Assembly (NCBI GenBank): GCA_019745755.1
Contig: JAIESS010000187.1
Coordinates: 1 to 7,289, forward strand
DNA: 7,289 bases
Origin: Alphaproteobacteria bacterium
GTDB taxonomy: Bacteria > Pseudomonadota > Alphaproteobacteria > Paracaedibacterales > JAKBAR01
Direction of reading: 5' to 3'
Below are positions 6,892 to 7,289 of this stretch, piece by piece; position 1 is the first letter of the stretch; each line of letters opens with the position of its first letter. The notes beneath the pieces were generated by a model. That model was not told where the DNA came from. It saw nothing but the letters and a program-made list of their open reading frames with translations, and did not search any database. Both the position numbers and the translations under genes were made by a program.

Positions 6892-6999
6892 CTACCCCCC
6901 CCCTAAGGAAAGAATCATGGAATGGGATGGCTGTATACATATGAAAGTTGATAGCAAAGCTATAAAAAAATTACGTAACACGATGTTTTTCAAAAACAT
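6892..6999 (-). CDS. Signal-peptide-encoding 5' part of the frameshifted NLS protein
   Basis: ATG 6999-6997 opens a 35-codon frame. It has a basic start (MFLKNIVLRN), a hydrophobic core FFIALLSTFICI (11-22), and a polar end QPSHS with probable signal peptidase I cleavage after S27. It then reads MILSLGGG and meets TAG at 6894-6892, right after the G9 tract. This is a textbook Sec signal peptide and too short to be a protein on its own. Its start and the ATG at 6878 are 121 nt apart, one base off frame. With 8 G the frame reads LGGGSDDEDMNLGGGGGKG and continues to the stop at 6090. With 10 G it would end 9 codons past the tract's second glycine codon, at a TGA. An AAGAAAGA stretch 8 nt before the ATG is a partial Shine-Dalgarno. 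Expressed together they would form one 302-residue exported protein. Confidence 0.7.
   Translation of the reverse strand: MFLKNIVLRNFFIALLSTFICIQPSHSMILSLGGG
6895..6903. repeat. Homopolymer tract C9 (G9 on the coding strand) at a frameshift
   Basis: Nine consecutive C on the + strand, inside the coding sequence just after the signal peptide. Tract length decides the frame: 8 G (or 5, 11) gives the full exported protein, while 9 or 10 G gives early stops. Such tracts mutate readily by slipped-strand mispairing and are also a known site of sequencing and assembly miscounts. Confidence 0.9.
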
Positions 7000-7028
7000 A
7001 AGGAGTCTTTCTTGAAGTTTAAAATACA

Positions 7029-7057
7029 AATTTAAACAAATTTTATAAATATGTAAA
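7029..7057 (-). promoter_or_regulatory. Candidate promoter of the signal-peptide/NLS gene
   Basis: On the minus strand, TTTACA (7057-7052) and TAAATT (7034-7029) are 17 bp apart, with TATAAAAT in between as an alternative -10. A start near 7022 would leave a leader of about 20 nt before ATG 6999. The region is strongly AT-rich, so chance matches are likely. Confidence 0.3.
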
Positions 7058-7090
7058 CGAGGGAAAACTCCCCCTTCGTCGTGGCTCGTT
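7056..7090. other. GC-rich hairpin in an AT-rich intergenic stretch
   Basis: AACGAG (7056-7061) is the inverse complement of CTCGTT (7085-7090), and GGGA/TCCC can pair inside it (7061-7064 with 7069-7072). A T6 run lies at 7095-7100 on the + strand, so it could end + strand transcription. However, I see no + strand gene before it. On the minus strand it would fall in the DNA upstream of ATG 6999. Its role is undecided. Confidence 0.25.
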
Positions 7091-7131
7091 GATATTTTTT
7101 ATACACTTAGAAAATATTTCACATATTTCCT

Positions 7132-7289
7132 CTATTTTTTCACCTCTTGGCAAAGAATCGGATGAGCAAGCGAAGGCTGCTTGTTGTTATATGATCGCGT
7201 AGCATGATTATACATCAAATAGATTTCACAGTCCTTCGGCCCCCCCCCCCGGGCGTGGGATAAGTCACCCCCGTAAAAGGGGGCGTAAG
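7132..7289 (-). CDS. Possible C-terminal fragment of an unknown gene, open to the right edge
   Basis: One minus-strand frame stays open from the right edge to TAG at 7134-7132, giving 51 complete codons. The part nearest the edge reads YAPFYGGDLSHARGGG and ends at an 11-G run. After the run it reads PKDCEIYLMYNHA and finishes LAHPILCQEVKK. I recognise no family, and 51 codons can be open by chance. A second frame through the same run (LTPPFTGVTYPTPGGGG) ends soon after it, so tract length would also switch the C-terminus here. The last 27 residues could alternatively be a free-standing small frame from ATG 7215. Treat as tentative. Confidence 0.2.
   Translation of the reverse strand, partial: YAPFYGGDLSHARGGGPKDCEIYLMYNHATRSYNNKQPSLAHPILCQEVKK
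7207..7212 (-). promoter_or_regulatory. Exact TATAAT hexamer, possible -10 box
   Basis: The minus strand reads TATAAT at 7212-7207. The hexamer 17 bp upstream (AGGACT, 7235-7230) matches the -35 consensus poorly. If used, transcription would start near 7200 with a leader of about 200 nt to ATG 6999, and the G11 tract would lie just upstream of the -35 position. This conflicts with the partial reading frame through the same bases, so only one of the two is likely real. Confidence 0.2.
7240..7250. repeat. Homopolymer tract C11 (G11 on the minus strand)
   Basis: Eleven consecutive C on the + strand, followed by GGGCG. It is the second long C/G tract within 350 bp, and again G-rich on the minus strand. 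It lies either inside a partial reading frame or beside a possible promoter. Length variation and miscounting are both likely here. Confidence 0.85.
7268..7283. repeat. Short GC-rich hairpin at the right edge
   Basis: CCCCC (7268-7272), a 6-nt loop GTAAAA, then GGGGG (7279-7283). It is extended by one further C-G pair across an A/C mismatch. No T run follows within the window. It could be part of a dispersed repeat or of coding sequence, and the edge prevents a decision. Confidence 0.4.

Noticed and set aside
6931..6942. Cysteine at residue 21 of the signal peptide as a lipobox
   Set aside because: The residues before it (T-F-I-C) lack the small residue needed at -1, and the SHS|M site further on is a good signal peptidase I site.
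7162..7194. Tiny + strand frame MSKRRLLVVI with ATG and stop
   Set aside because: Only 10 codons, no ribosome binding site, and no continuation in any frame after the stop that looks coding.
1..7289. CRISPR arrays, tRNA or rRNA genes, insertion sequences, transposases
   Set aside because: Reading both strands I found no regularly spaced repeats, no cloverleaf-like gene, and no transposase motif or paired terminal inverted repeats.

Overview
The window looks like a piece of chromosome from an alphaproteobacterium with moderate to low GC content, probably one that lives inside eukaryotic cells. This is inference from several signs. The GluRS carries a GLSKR-type second signature, and the CysRS and M3B oligopeptidase read as alphaproteobacterial. 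A FliJ-like gene stands alone. Two further proteins have export signals but domains or motifs that make most sense outside the bacterial cell. Holosporales/Paracaedibacter/Rickettsiales-like symbionts of protists would fit, but nothing in the window fixes the genus.

Layout. 1-958 (-): gltX, glutamyl-tRNA synthetase, C-terminus cut off by the left edge. 959-1102: short divergent promoter region. 1103-1543 (+): coiled-coil FliJ-like protein, probably starting at a GTG a few codons inside. 1544-1788: AT-rich intergenic DNA. 1789-3150 (+): cysS, complete. 3184-4074 (-): class I SAM methyltransferase with an N-terminal signal peptide, convergent with cysS. 4202-5998 (+): M3B oligoendopeptidase (PepF-like), followed by a stem-loop terminator. 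6090-6999 (-): one exported protein interrupted by a 9-base G run (C run on the + strand). 7000-7289: AT-rich upstream DNA, then a GC-rich right edge with a second, 11-base C/G run in a weakly supported partial reading frame.

The housekeeping genes (two aminoacyl-tRNA synthetases and a cytosolic peptidase) show no operon structure here; each lies alone and orientation alternates. The most notable part is 6090-6999. A clear Sec signal peptide encoded at 6999-6913 is separated by a G9 tract from a 262-codon open frame carrying an exact PKKKRK monopartite nuclear localisation motif. Removing one G joins the two into a 302-residue exported protein. The simplest readings are a phase-variable (slipped-strand) locus caught in the OFF state, or a homopolymer miscount in the assembly. 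Either way the real protein is probably an exported, NLS-bearing candidate host-nucleus effector. The signal-peptide-bearing methyltransferase at 3184-4074 is a second candidate for a host-directed enzyme, since its cosubstrate SAM is a cytosolic metabolite not expected in the periplasm.
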